Shown here in pieces: positions 42,462-52,371 of a DNA stretch of 64,000 nucleotides (within the stretch, counting starts at the first letter, position 1; every line of letters starts with the position of its first letter). This DNA comes from Candidatus Acidulodesulfobacterium ferriphilum (GTDB lineage: Bacteria; SZUA-79; Acidulodesulfobacterales; Acidulodesulfobacteraceae), in assembly GCA_004195035.1 (NCBI GenBank), contig SGBD01000001.1, positions 813,656 through 877,655 on the forward strand. The letters run 5' to 3'. The translations under genes were made by a program, and so were the position numbers. The notes under the pieces are model-generated. The model did no database searches, had not been told where the DNA came from, and worked only from the letters and a program-made list of their open reading frames with translations.

Positions 42462-44984
42462 ATGGAAATAGACAAAAGTTACGATTTTAATAAAATAGAA
42501 AGCAAGTGGCAATTCCTCTGGGAACAGGAAAAGACATTCGGCGTACAGAATAATATTTCCGCAAGCAAGCCAAAATTCTATTGCTTAGAAATGTTCCCGT
42601 ATCCTTCGGGCAAAATTCATATGGGGCATGTCAGAAACTACGCAATCGGAGATGCAATTGCGAGATTCAAAAGATTAAAGGGTTGCTCTGTGCTTCATCC
42701 TATCGGTTTTGACAGCTTTGGGCTTCCTGCCGAAAATGCCGCAATAAAAAATAAAACAAATCCATCCGGGTGGACTAAAAGCAATATAGGTTCAATGACC
42801 CTGCAGTTAAAAAGACTCGGTTTCTCTTATGATTGGGACAGGATAGTAATAACATCCGACCCGTCATACTATAAATGGGAGCAGTTATTCTTTTTGCAGA
42901 TGCTAAAGAATGGATTGGCTTATAAGAAGGCTTCAAATGTCAACTGGTGCGAGTCCTGCCATACCACGCTTGCCAATGAACAGGTTGAAGACGGCAAGTG
43001 CTGGAGATGCGGAAATAATGTAACGATTAAAAATATGGAGCAGTGGTTTTTCAAGATAACGGCTTACGCCGAAGAGCTGCTCGAAGATTTGGACGATTTG
43101 AAAGGCTGGCCGGATAAGGTTAGAACAATGCAAAAAAATTGGATTGGCAAGAGTTCCGGCTTAAGCATATTTTTTAAGATAGAAGGTTCCGAAGATAGCG
43201 AAGACGGAATAGAAATATTTACCACGCGGCCGGATACTATTTTCGGAGCGACTTTTGTTGCAATGTCCCCGTTTCACCCGCTTGCAAAAAAATTAGTTAA
43301 AGAGCCTGAAAAAAGAATCGAGTTAGAAAGAATTATTCACAATTCGTTAGTTTCAAAAGATATTGCGGAAAAAGAGGGTTTTTTTACCGGCTCTTATGCT
43401 ATTAATCCGTTTACGGATAAAAAGATTCCGGTATATGTGGCTAATTTTGTCCTGATGGATTACGGAACAGGCGCGATAATGTCGGTTCCGGCCCATGACG
43501 AAAGGGATTATGAATTTGCAAAAAAATATAACCTTGAAATAATCAGGGTAATAAGGCATAAAAGCGGGTTTGAAAAAGAACAGGACGATAGTCTTCCATA
43601 TATGCTGCAGGGGACAATTGTCAACTCAGGAGAGTTTAACGGGCTTTCTTCCGAAGAGGCAAAAGAAAAGATTTCGGCTTATGCGGAAAAATTGGGGATA
43701 GGTAAAAAAGTTATTAATTACAGACTCAGGGATTGGGGAATATCCAGACAAAGATACTGGGGGTGCCCTATTCCCGTGGTTTACTGCGAAAAATGCGGAA
43801 CGGTTCCTTTAAATGAAATCGATTTGCCGTTAATTCTTCCTGACGGCATTACTTTTACGGGGGAAGGCGCTTCGCCTTTAGAAAAGCTGGAATCCTTTAT
43901 AAATACAAAATGCCCTAAGTGCGGCGGCTATGCAAGGCGTGAGACCGATACAATGGATACATTCGTTGAATCTTCATGGTATTTTTTAAGATATACTCTT
44001 TTAAACAGGATAGAACAGGTTCCGTTTAAAAAAGACGATATATCCTACTGGCTTCCGGTTGATCAGTATGTAGGCGGGGTCGAGCATGCCGTTATGCACC
44101 TTTTATATTCAAGATTTTTTGTAAAAGTCTTGAGGGATTTAAATTACTTTGATTTAGACGAGCCGTTTGAAAATCTTTTAACACAGGGAATGGTTGTAAA
44201 AAACGGCGCCAAAATGTCCAAATCTAAAGGCAATGTCGTAGATCCCGATGAGCTTATTAAAAAATTCGGAGCTGATACGGTAAGGTTATTCATTCTTTTT
44301 GCCGCTCCGCCCGAAAAGGATTTAGAGTGGAACGATTCCGGGGTCGAAGGGGCATTCAGGTTTATCAATAAGTTTTACAAAACGATTATTACGGCTTATG
44401 CGGATATTTTTAAAAATATGGATAACGATTTTACAATGGAAGACGGAAGCGCGGACAACATAAATCAGGGCGTTAAAAAAATTGTTTATCAGCTTTCTCT
44501 GGTGATAGAAAAAACGGAAGCGGAGATGAACGGGCGTTATCATTTCAATACGATAATAAGTTCTTCAATGGAATTACTTAACAATTTTAACGATTATATG
44601 GCGGATGAGATTCAAAAAGAGGGGGTTTTAAATCCGGCGGATAGATATTTACTAAAGTATTTTCTAAACTCCGTGATTATAATGTTATATCCGTTTATTC
44701 CACATGCCTGTTCGGAAGCCTATGAAATTTTGAACGGTTCGGCAATAGAAAAGGCACCGTGGCCGGAGATTAAAGACACGGGATATATTCAGGAAAAATG
44801 CAATATAGCCGTGCAGATAAACGGGAAAATGAGAGACCTTGTTGTTGCAGATTTAAATGCAAGCGAAGATTCGGTAATAGAAGCCGCGTTGGACAGCAAT
44901 AAGATAAGAAAATATGTCGCGCATAAAAGCAGTATTAAAAAAACTATATATATTAAAAATAAGCTTTTAAGCATAATAGTGTGA
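42462..44984 (+). CDS. leuS: Leucyl-tRNA synthetase
   Basis: This 840-residue class Ia synthetase has the HIGH-type motif PYPSGKIHMGHVRNY (about residues 45-59), a zinc-binding insert (CESC ... CWRCG), an editing domain with TTRPDTIFGATFVAMSP, and KMSKSKGNVVDPDE (about 583-596). A second CxxC pair (CEKCGTVP, CPKCGG) is in the connective region. Full length. It charges tRNA-Leu, one of which is encoded at 36923. The lptE-like gene follows immediately, a conserved order. Confidence 0.97.
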   Translation: MEIDKSYDFNKIESKWQFLWEQEKTFGVQNNISASKPKFYCLEMFPYPSGKIHMGHVRNYAIGDAIARFKRLKGCSVLHPIGFDSFGLPAENAAIKNKTNPSGWTKSNIGSMTLQLKRLGFSYDWDRIVITSDPSYYKWEQLFFLQMLKNGLAYKKASNVNWCESCHTTLANEQVEDGKCWRCGNNVTIKNMEQWFFKITAYAEELLEDLDDLKGWPDKVRTMQKNWIGKSSGLSIFFKIEGSEDSEDGIEIFTTRPDTIFGATFVAMSPFHPLAKKLVKEPEKRIELERIIHNSLVSKDIAEKEGFFTGSYAINPFTDKKIPVYVANFVLMDYGTGAIMSVPAHDERDYEFAKKYNLEIIRVIRHKSGFEKEQDDSLPYMLQGTIVNSGEFNGLSSEEAKEKISAYAEKLGIGKKVINYRLRDWGISRQRYWGCPIPVVYCEKCGTVPLNEIDLPLILPDGITFTGEGASPLEKLESFINTKCPKCGGYARRETDTMDTFVESSWYFLRYTLLNRIEQVPFKKDDISYWLPVDQYVGGVEHAVMHLLYSRFFVKVLRDLNYFDLDEPFENLLTQGMVVKNGAKMSKSKGNVVDPDELIKKFGADTVRLFILFAAPPEKDLEWNDSGVEGAFRFINKFYKTIITAYADIFKNMDNDFTMEDGSADNINQGVKKIVYQLSLVIEKTEAEMNGRYHFNTIISSSMELLNNFNDYMADEIQKEGVLNPADRYLLKYFLNSVIIMLYPFIPHACSEAYEILNGSAIEKAPWPEIKDTGYIQEKCNIAVQINGKMRDLVVADLNASEDSVIEAALDSNKIRKYVAHKSSIKKTIYIKNKLLSIIV

Positions 44985-44985
44985 T

Positions 44986-45558
44986 ATGAAAAATAAATTT
45001 GCCTTAGTTGTTATTATTGCTTTTGCCTCTCTTTTTACTTCCGCTTGCGGCTTTAGCATGTTAAGTCAAAAAAATAGCTCCGTTAATATTTACGGCAGAT
45101 ATAAAAAATATAATAATATTTCTCAAATATTTATAAAGCCTTTTAAAAATTTAACCTATAAATCCGGTGTGGGAGTTTACTTTTCAAATAATCTCGCTTA
45201 TTATTTAAATACCTCGACGGATATGTTTACCGCAAACCAGGGAGACGCAAGATATTATTTAACCGGAAAGATTGTTTCTATCCAAAATAGCGTTATGTCA
45301 TACACCGGCGTTGCCGCGGCGGTTGAATATATGATAACGGCAACCGTACAGGTAAGCTTGTACAAGACAAGCGGAAAAATAATTTTTCAAAATGTTAATA
45401 TCTCGTCCAGCGCTTTTTATTATAATTATATTAATCCCCTTATTGCGCATAAACAAGAAAAGGCGGCGTTGAAAACCGTGTCAAAAAGGGTTGCCAGAAA
45501 AATTGCGATATTTATCGAGTCAAAAAGATTAATAAGAAATAATAATATTAAGAAATAA
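44986..45558 (+). CDS. lptE: LptE-like LPS-assembly lipoprotein
   Basis: This 190-residue lipoprotein has a lipobox FTSACGFSM (Cys21) and a mature start CGFSM as in LptE/RlpB. The segment ISQIFIKPFKNLTYKSGVG resembles the DUF4136/LptE-type fold seen in many Gram-negatives. Immediate position after leuS, where lptE is usually found, supports the call. LptE plugs the LptD barrel in the outer membrane during LPS export. Sequence similarity alone is weak; gene order carries much of the weight. Confidence 0.75.
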   Translation: MKNKFALVVIIAFASLFTSACGFSMLSQKNSSVNIYGRYKKYNNISQIFIKPFKNLTYKSGVGVYFSNNLAYYLNTSTDMFTANQGDARYYLTGKIVSIQNSVMSYTGVAAAVEYMITATVQVSLYKTSGKIIFQNVNISSSAFYYNYINPLIAHKQEKAALKTVSKRVARKIAIFIESKRLIRNNNIKK

Positions 45559-45569
45559 TCTATCCGATA

Positions 45570-46157
45570 TTAAACCGTTCTTTCAAAGTTATAGCCGTTT
45601 ATTTTCTTTATTTTTTTATACGCTATAAGGGTAATTTTTGCAAACAGGTAACCTAAAATTCCTCCCGCTATAACATCCAATGGATAGTGTTCGCCGTCGT
45701 AAACACGGGAAAAGGCAACTATGAATGCCAGAGTATAAAACAATTTATAGCGCTTCGGAAAAAGGTATGAAAGAGCAACGGCTAAAGAAAAAGCGGTAGT
45801 AGCGTGGCCTGATGGGAATGAGTATTCGGTGAGGTGCCTTCCAAGTAAATTAATGTGCACTGCGCCGTCTTTTATAAGGTTATGAAGCGCGACTATCGGC
45901 CTCGGCCTATTCACGAACCTTTTTATAATAATATCGAATATCCCGGGAACAAGCTGCGTCAAAACAAGCACAAAGAACGATTGTTTCAATTTTGAACGGT
46001 TATATATATAAACATAAACAAGAACAAGCCAGTATGCCACCCACCCGTTGCCCAGAAATGTAAATGCCCGCATATTTTCATTGAGAAAGGAAAAATGAAA
46101 ATTATTGTTTATGAATAAAAAAATGGCAGTATCTAAATGAAGAATATAGGAAAGCAT
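45570..46157 (-). CDS. PAP2-family membrane phosphatase
   Basis: This 195-residue membrane protein has about five hydrophobic segments and the three PAP2 motifs: KRFVNRPRP, YSFPSGHATTAFS and SRVYDGEHYPLDVIAG. It would dephosphorylate a lipid phosphate, such as undecaprenyl pyrophosphate or the lipid A 1-phosphate, on the periplasmic side. It is convergent with lptE, 11 bases apart. The exact substrate cannot be inferred. Confidence 0.88.
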   Translation of the reverse strand: MLSYILHLDTAIFLFINNNFHFSFLNENMRAFTFLGNGWVAYWLVLVYVYIYNRSKLKQSFFVLVLTQLVPGIFDIIIKRFVNRPRPIVALHNLIKDGAVHINLLGRHLTEYSFPSGHATTAFSLAVALSYLFPKRYKLFYTLAFIVAFSRVYDGEHYPLDVIAGGILGYLFAKITLIAYKKIKKINGYNFERTV

Positions 46158-46288
46158 AAATAAATTTTTATTTTTGATTTTATAAATTATTAAGATATAA
46201 TTTTAATAGAATTAATCCTGTAATGCAACCCGGGATTTTGTAATATTTCTTAAAATACTATTCTTATCGTCTAAAAAGGAGTATTTAT

Positions 46289-48817
46289 ATGCAGGCAGTT
46301 ATAATGGCAGGCGGCTTCGGGACAAGGCTTAAACCCTTGACGAATAATGCTCCAAAACCCATGATACATGTGGCAAACAAACCTATGATGGAGCATGTCG
46401 TCAATCTGTTAAAAATACACGGGATAGTCGATTTAATTGTTTTGCTTTATGTGCAGCCTGAGGTAATAAAGAATTATTTTAAGGACGGGGCCGGTTTCGG
46501 GGTGAATATCGAATATGTGCTGGCGGAAGAAGACTACGGAACCGCTGGAGCGGTTAAAAATGTCGAAAAAATAATTAAGGACGGAAATGATGACGACTTT
46601 CTTGTAATCAGCGCCGATATAATTACCGATGTCAACTTAAAAAAGCCTATAGATTTTCACATCGGCAAAAAAAGCGATGCCACAATCGTTCTCACGCGGG
46701 TCGAAAATCCATTGCCTTACGGAATTGTCATTACCGACAGCGAAGGTAGGGTAACTAAATTTCTTGAAAAACCTACATGGTCCGAGGTTTTCAGCGACAC
46801 GGTAAACACCGGAATTTATATCTTGCGTAAAAATGTATTAAAGCTTATCCCCGAAAAAAGCGAGTTTGATTTCTCGAAAGACCTGTTCCCCCTGCTTTTA
46901 AAAGAAAATAAGAACCTTTTCGGCCACATATGTTCCTGCTATTGGAGGGATGTAGGCACGCTTTCGGAATACAGGCAAAGCCATCTGGATATCATAGCGG
47001 GTAAAATAGATTTGAATGTAGAGGGGGAAACGCTTGCAAAGAACAATATAAAAATCGGCGAAAAAAGCATTATTGATATAAGCTGCGATGTCGAAAACTC
47101 GATATTCGGAAAAGATGTTCATGTACTTCAAAACTGCAAAATTAAAAATTGCGTTGTAGGAGATAACTGCATCATCGGTGAAAATACGGCGTTAAGCGGT
47201 TCCGTGGTCGGAAAAAATTCAAAAATAGGCGCAAATTGCGAGATTCAGGAAGCCATAATAGGATACAAATCAAATATCGGCAGAAATGTTTTTATCGGTT
47301 CAGGCGCCGTGATATCCGATGTTTGCAATATCGGCAACGAAGCGGTAATAAATCCCAATGTTAAAATTTGGCCATTTAAAAATGTGGAAGACGGGGCAAT
47401 ATTATCGGAAAGCCTGATTTGGTCGGATAAATGGAGCGCTAAGATATTCGGCCAATACGGTATAACCGCTCTCGCAAATCTGGAAATAACCCCTGAATTC
47501 GCGTCGAAACTGGGGGCCGCCTTTGGCGCAACGATAGGTAAAAACAGAACTATTTCAGTTTCGAGGGACAGCCATAAAACATCAAGATTATTTTCAAGGG
47601 CTATGATGTCGGGAGTTCTTTCCGTGGGGGTCAATGTAAACGACTTTAGCGATACTCCAATATCCATCGTTCGGTATCAGGCAAAGCAGTTTAAGAGCTA
47701 TGGAGGCATTCATGTCAGAAAACACCCCTTTGATAAAAAACTGTTGAATATAAAGTTTTTTGACCACAACGGCTTAGATTTATCTCCCTTAGGCGAACAG
47801 AAAATCGAAAGATTGTTTTTTAGGGAAGATTATGCAAGGGTCGGTTCGGAAGAGACGGGAGAAATATTTTATCCCACGCATGGAACCGAATATTATACGG
47901 ACGGATTTTTGAGTAAAATCGATACCGATAAAATTATAAAGAAAAAATTTAAGATTGTAATCGATTATTCGTATGGAAGTTCGAGCAAGATTTTTCCGGC
48001 GATAATTGGAAGGCTGGGGATAGATTCCGTTCATTTGAATGCAAATTTAGACCAGACGAAGATTACAAAAACGGAAAGGGAATTTAAAAAATCGCTTAAG
48101 GACTTGTCGAGTATTGTAAAATCTATCAGCGCGGATATAGGTATTTTTATCGACAACGGCGGAGAAAAGATATATATCTGCGATGAAAACGGGGATAATA
48201 TAGACGGAAATACGGCATTGTCATTAATGTGCCTTCTCGTTATGAAGACGGAAAAAATGGATAAGATAATTTCCGTTCCGGTAAATTCATCGTGTAATAT
48301 ATTAAAAATGGCCAAGGATTATAACTTTGAAGTTATTTTAGCTAAAAACTCTTCCAACGCCCTTATGGAAAAATCTGCCGATTCCAATGTTTATTTTGCC
48401 GGCGATAACGAAGGGGGCTACATTTACTCTAAATTTATGCCCGCATTTGACGGAATGTATTCCGCGGTAAAACTTCTCGAGATGCTTGCCAGACTTAACA
48501 CTACAATTAAAAATGAGATGCGTTATATCGAGCCGACCTATTTTGAATATAAAATAATTCCTTGCCCAACCGAGTTAAAGGGGTTTATAATGAGAAAACT
48601 CATAGAAAAATACAGGGATGAAAATGCGTTATTCATCGATGGGATAAAGTTGATAAAGCCAAACGGTTGGGTTCTGGCATATCCGGCTTCCGAAGGCGCC
48701 CATTTTGAGATATTTTCCGAAAGCAGGGAAAAAGACGAAGCATTAGCTTTAATAAATCAATTTAGCGGCGATATAGATAGGTGGAAAAATGAAAGAAATT
48801 TCAGCGCTCTGTCATAG
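46289..48817 (+). CDS. Nucleotidyltransferase / left-handed beta-helix / phosphomannomutase-like fusion with degenerate mutase domain
   Basis: In this 842-residue protein, residues 1-230 are a sugar-phosphate nucleotidyltransferase (MAGGFGTRLKPLT, VISADIITDV, GTLSEYRQSH), as in mannose-1-phosphate guanylyltransferase. Residues ~250-370 are hexapeptide repeats of a left-handed beta-helix. Residues ~380-840 are an alpha-D-phosphohexomutase fold. The mutase phosphoserine loop (TASHNP in active enzymes) reads SRDSHKTSR and the metal loop DGDxDR is replaced by AGDNEGG, so the last domain is probably inactive or regulatory. The next gene, overlapping by 29 bases, is an intact mutase, suggesting a complex. 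Substrate could be GDP-mannose or another NDP-sugar. Confidence 0.82.
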   Translation: MQAVIMAGGFGTRLKPLTNNAPKPMIHVANKPMMEHVVNLLKIHGIVDLIVLLYVQPEVIKNYFKDGAGFGVNIEYVLAEEDYGTAGAVKNVEKIIKDGNDDDFLVISADIITDVNLKKPIDFHIGKKSDATIVLTRVENPLPYGIVITDSEGRVTKFLEKPTWSEVFSDTVNTGIYILRKNVLKLIPEKSEFDFSKDLFPLLLKENKNLFGHICSCYWRDVGTLSEYRQSHLDIIAGKIDLNVEGETLAKNNIKIGEKSIIDISCDVENSIFGKDVHVLQNCKIKNCVVGDNCIIGENTALSGSVVGKNSKIGANCEIQEAIIGYKSNIGRNVFIGSGAVISDVCNIGNEAVINPNVKIWPFKNVEDGAILSESLIWSDKWSAKIFGQYGITALANLEITPEFASKLGAAFGATIGKNRTISVSRDSHKTSRLFSRAMMSGVLSVGVNVNDFSDTPISIVRYQAKQFKSYGGIHVRKHPFDKKLLNIKFFDHNGLDLSPLGEQKIERLFFREDYARVGSEETGEIFYPTHGTEYYTDGFLSKIDTDKIIKKKFKIVIDYSYGSSSKIFPAIIGRLGIDSVHLNANLDQTKITKTEREFKKSLKDLSSIVKSISADIGIFIDNGGEKIYICDENGDNIDGNTALSLMCLLVMKTEKMDKIISVPVNSSCNILKMAKDYNFEVILAKNSSNALMEKSADSNVYFAGDNEGGYIYSKFMPAFDGMYSAVKLLEMLARLNTTIKNEMRYIEPTYFEYKIIPCPTELKGFIMRKLIEKYRDENALFIDGIKLIKPNGWVLAYPASEGAHFEIFSESREKDEALALINQFSGDIDRWKNERNFSALS

Positions 48818-50291
48818 CAAGGAAAGCCCTTGGATCGAGTTCGGAACATCCGGTTACAGAGGCAGGATTGCGGACGATTTTACTTTTGATGCCGTCAAAA
48901 TCGTATCGCAGGCTATATGCGATTTTTTAACGGAAAAATACGGCGGTTCGTTTCCTTCAAAAAAGATAATCATAGGCTATGATACAAGATTTTTATCGGA
49001 AGAATTTGCAAAATTAAGCTCCTGTGTTTTTTGCGCCAACGGGTTTTCCGTGATTTTTGCAAACACCTTTACCCCGACGCCGGTTATAGCTATAAAAATC
49101 CTGAAAGAAAAAGCCTTAGGGGCAATAAACATAACGGCAAGCCATAACCCTTATAATTACAACGGGATTAAGTTTTCCCCCGATTGGGGAGGACCCGCTC
49201 TTCCCGAAGATACGGAAATTATAACAAGAAAATCCAATGAACTTTTAAAATTACCCGAATATAAATTTATGGACATAGATGATGCGAAAAACCGAGGGTT
49301 ATTGGTAGAGGCGGATTTTATAAGTGATTATGCGGATTTAATAAAAACTAAATTAGATTTAAAACTTATATCGAAAAATAATAAAAATATATTTCCTTTC
49401 ATAACCTCTTTGCATGGAACGGGGCAGGGTATTATAGGAAATGTATTGAAAGAAGCCGGTTTTGAATTTGAAGAAATCGATAAGGAAAGAGATGCATTTT
49501 TTTTGCCGGGCATGGCGCCAGACCCTTCCGCTAAAAATTTGAGAGGTTTGGGGAAATTAATTAAAGATTATAATAAAAATGCGGCAGGAAATAAACCTGG
49601 GAAGCTGGCATTAGGGCTTGCGACAGACGGGGATGCCGATAGATACGGTATATTGGATGAAGACGGGGAGCTTGTCGAACCCAATATCATTTTTCCGCTT
49701 CTTTATAATTATTATATAGAGGGAAAGGGCATAAAGGGTGATGTTGCAAGAAGTGTGGCTACTACCGCCTTAGTCGATAGGGTTGCGAAATATTACGGTT
49801 TTAAAGTCATCGAAACCCCCGTCGGCTTTAAATATCTCGGTAAACTTATATCGGAGGGCAAAGCCGTAATGGCAGGGGAGGAATCCTCCGGGTTAACGGT
49901 AATGGGGCATACCCCGGATAAAGACGGAATTTATACATGTCTTTTAGTTCTTGAAATGTTATCCTATTATATGAAGCCTTTAAAATTGCTTGTGAAAGCC
50001 CTTCTTGAAAAATTTGGGCCTATTTATAGCAAGCGAATAAATGTTCCGGTGGATAAAGAAAAATTTAAAGCGGAAATCGACGAGAAGATGGAAAATTTTC
50101 CGTCCGTTTACGAAGGCAAGAAAGTTACCGGCAAAAATACGGCCGACGGCTATAAGATATTTTTTGACGACGATTCGTGGCTTTTGGCAAGGCTTTCTGG
50201 AACCGAGGATTTAATGAGAATCTACGGCGAATCCGATACGGCAGAAAATCTTAATACCTTAATAAATTCATTTCAAGAATATTTAATTTAA
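48789..50291 (+). CDS. Phosphoglucomutase/phosphomannomutase
   Basis: This 500-residue alpha-D-phosphohexomutase has all active-site loops: FGTSGYRGRI at the start, the phosphoserine loop NITASHNPYNYNGIKFSP (Ser of SHNP), the metal loop ATDGDADRYG, the sugar-specificity loop GEESSGL and the phosphate loop RLSGTEDLMRIY. It interconverts hexose 1- and 6-phosphates for NDP-sugar and polysaccharide synthesis. AGGTGGA precedes the ATG, which lies inside the end of the upstream fusion gene. Glucose versus mannose specificity is open. Confidence 0.93.
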   Translation: MKEISALCHSKESPWIEFGTSGYRGRIADDFTFDAVKIVSQAICDFLTEKYGGSFPSKKIIIGYDTRFLSEEFAKLSSCVFCANGFSVIFANTFTPTPVIAIKILKEKALGAINITASHNPYNYNGIKFSPDWGGPALPEDTEIITRKSNELLKLPEYKFMDIDDAKNRGLLVEADFISDYADLIKTKLDLKLISKNNKNIFPFITSLHGTGQGIIGNVLKEAGFEFEEIDKERDAFFLPGMAPDPSAKNLRGLGKLIKDYNKNAAGNKPGKLALGLATDGDADRYGILDEDGELVEPNIIFPLLYNYYIEGKGIKGDVARSVATTALVDRVAKYYGFKVIETPVGFKYLGKLISEGKAVMAGEESSGLTVMGHTPDKDGIYTCLLVLEMLSYYMKPLKLLVKALLEKFGPIYSKRINVPVDKEKFKAEIDEKMENFPSVYEGKKVTGKNTADGYKIFFDDDSWLLARLSGTEDLMRIYGESDTAENLNTLINSFQEYLI

Positions 50292-50306
50292 CTCAAAAAA
50301 TAAATT

Positions 50307-50936
50307 ATGAAATTTTACACTATTCCGGCAGGGCCTTTCGAGGTAAACACATACCTTGTATTTAATGATAAGAATGGCAAAAAAGAGGGCTTTATAATCG
50401 ACCCTGGAGGCCAGGAAAAAAGAATAGACAAGATAATAAAGGATGAAAATATAGATTTAAAATTTATACTTAATACGCATTGCCATATAGACCATGTAAG
50501 TATGGATAATTATTTTAAGAGAAAATACGGCATTAAAATTATTGCCAACAAAAAAGATGAACTTATATTAAAAAACTTGAAAAATCAGGCTGAATACTTA
50601 GGATTTGATTTTAATGAAAATGTTGTAATAGATGAATATTTAACCGAAAATAATGTTATCAATATAGGGGATATTAGTATTCTGCCGATTTTTACGCCGG
50701 GGCATTCCCCTGGCAGCACATCATTTTTAGTAAATGAAAAATATCTTTTTAGCGGAGATACCCTTTTTAAAAGCACTATCGGAAGAACTGACATTTTAGG
50801 CGGCTCGTTTGACGAGATTATAAGTTCTATTAAGAACAAATTATTAATAATAGGTGACGACATAATAGTTTTGCCGGGTCACGGCGAAACCACCACCATA
50901 GGGGAAGAAAGAAAATATAACGCGTATTTAATCTAA
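50307..50936 (+). CDS. Glyoxalase II-like metallo-beta-lactamase-fold hydrolase
   Basis: This 209-residue protein has NTHCHIDHVSMD (HxHxDH), FTPGHSPGSTSF, FSGDTLFKSTIGRTD and LPGHGETTTIGEE, the full metal set of the hydroxyacylglutathione-hydrolase-like group. It lacks the C-terminal helical domain of true glyoxalase II, so it is a YcbL-type thioester hydrolase. It follows the mutase gene by 15 bases. A large hairpin-rich repeat lies directly after its stop. Confidence 0.87.
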   Translation: MKFYTIPAGPFEVNTYLVFNDKNGKKEGFIIDPGGQEKRIDKIIKDENIDLKFILNTHCHIDHVSMDNYFKRKYGIKIIANKKDELILKNLKNQAEYLGFDFNENVVIDEYLTENNVINIGDISILPIFTPGHSPGSTSFLVNEKYLFSGDTLFKSTIGRTDILGGSFDEIISSIKNKLLIIGDDIIVLPGHGETTTIGEERKYNAYLI

Positions 50937-50939
50937 CCC

Positions 50940-51069
50940 GTCATTCCTGCGCACTCATGAAGTTCCTAAGGAACTTCATGAGTGCCTCGAAGAGGCGCAT
51001 ATCTTCGCTTGCACGGTCGTTTTCGCATGTCGAAAACGCAGGTGAAGATGGCGCGAAGCGTTAATCCAG
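50940..51069. repeat. Compound multi-hairpin repeat related to the dRS3-like family
   Basis: The outer ends GTCATTCCTGCG and CGAAGCGTTAATCCAG match a single palindrome arm of the copies at 24081 and 36421, as if that arm had been split by an insertion. Inside are a perfect 33-base palindrome with 16-bp arms (50952-50984), a small GCCTC-GAA-GAGGC hairpin, and CGTTTTCG (51018-51025) paired with CGAAAACG (51031-51038) inside an ATCTTC/GAAGAT stem. No coding potential. It may terminate transcription before coaBC. Confidence 0.65.
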
Positions 51070-51135
51070 TAATGTATGAATATGCAAAATGCGTAACGAT
51101 ATTTAATATAGCTTAATTTCAATGCTTTTAAAATT

Positions 51136-52317
51136 ATGACATTAAAAGGCAAAAATATTCTTTTATGTATAACCGGTTCCATTGCCTGCTATAAAAGCGT
51201 TGATTTATATAGAGAGCTTAAAAGGGAGGGCGCAGATGTTAAAATAATAGTCAGCTCGTCCGCCGCCAAATTTATCTCTCCTTATATTTTTGAATCTTTC
51301 GGGGAAGAGGTTTTTAGCGATGATGCTTTCAAGAGCCCTCTTGCCCATGTCTCGCTTTCCAAATATGCCGACCTGATATTAATTGCTCCCGCCACATTCA
51401 ACACAATAAATAAACTTGCCGCAGGTATAGCGGATACATTAATAACTCTGGTTGTTTCAGCCTCGCAGGATAAACTAAAGGTTCTGGTTCCGGCAATGAA
51501 TCCAAATATGTTTTCGAACAAAATATTAAAAGAAAATTTGAACAGGCTAACTGAACATAATTTTTATCTTATTTCACCGGGAATGGGAAATATGGCCTGT
51601 GGCGATTTTGGAGAAGGAAGGTTTCCCGACACTTCCGACATTATGTTTGAACTTGAATCGGTTTTTAAAGAAAAGACGCTTAAAGGCAGAAGAGTTTTAA
51701 TAACGGCAGGAGCTACAAGGGAATATCTCGACCCTGTGAGGTTTCTTTCAAACGCCTCCAGCGGAAAAATGGGTATCAGCCTTGCCAACGAAGCGGTGAA
51801 ACTCGGTGCGGATGTGTCCTTAATAGCCTTAAATATCGATGCCTCCTGTCAATATATCAATAAAAACATAAGAATAATAAGATGTAAAAGTTTTGCCGAT
51901 TTGAAAGATGCATTATTGAGTGAATTTAAACGGTGCGGCATACTTTTGATGGCGGCCGCCGTTTCGGATTATAGCTTTAAAGAAAAAAGCTCAAATAAGA
52001 TAAAAAAGGGGGACTTAAATCTTAATATAGAGCTTGTTCAGAATGAGGATTTGTTGAAGGCTCTGTCCGAAATGAAAAAAGAGGAACAGATAATTTTCGG
52101 TTTTGCCGCCGAAACCGATTCCGTGATAGAAAACGGAAGGAAAAAACTTATGGAAAAATCATTGGACTATATCTTTATCAACGATGTTTCAAAAAATGTT
52201 ATAGGCGAAGACGAAAATGAAGGTTTTTTAATAAACAAAGAAGGCGAAATAAAAAGGTTCGTAAGACAGCTAAAAACCGAACTTGCAGGGAAACTTCTTG
52301 CAGAAATACTAAGGTAA
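51136..52317 (+). CDS. coaBC: Bifunctional phosphopantothenoylcysteine decarboxylase/phosphopantothenate--cysteine ligase
   Basis: This 393-residue fusion protein makes 4'-phosphopantetheine for CoA. The N-terminal flavoprotein (CoaC) has LLCITGSIACYKS, catalytic His71 (PLAHVSLSKYADL), PAMNPNM and the active-site Cys in NMACGDFGEGR. The C-terminal ligase (CoaB) has ITAGATREYLDPVRFLSNASSGKMG, MAAAVSDYSF and IFGFAAET. Both halves are complete. It is the second CoA gene in the window, after coaD. Confidence 0.95.
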   Translation: MTLKGKNILLCITGSIACYKSVDLYRELKREGADVKIIVSSSAAKFISPYIFESFGEEVFSDDAFKSPLAHVSLSKYADLILIAPATFNTINKLAAGIADTLITLVVSASQDKLKVLVPAMNPNMFSNKILKENLNRLTEHNFYLISPGMGNMACGDFGEGRFPDTSDIMFELESVFKEKTLKGRRVLITAGATREYLDPVRFLSNASSGKMGISLANEAVKLGADVSLIALNIDASCQYINKNIRIIRCKSFADLKDALLSEFKRCGILLMAAAVSDYSFKEKSSNKIKKGDLNLNIELVQNEDLLKALSEMKKEEQIIFGFAAETDSVIENGRKKLMEKSLDYIFINDVSKNVIGEDENEGFLINKEGEIKRFVRQLKTELAGKLLAEILR

Positions 52318-52371
52318 TAAATTAAGGACAAGTCCCTCATTTTATATTTCTTTTATCCACTTAAAACCGTT

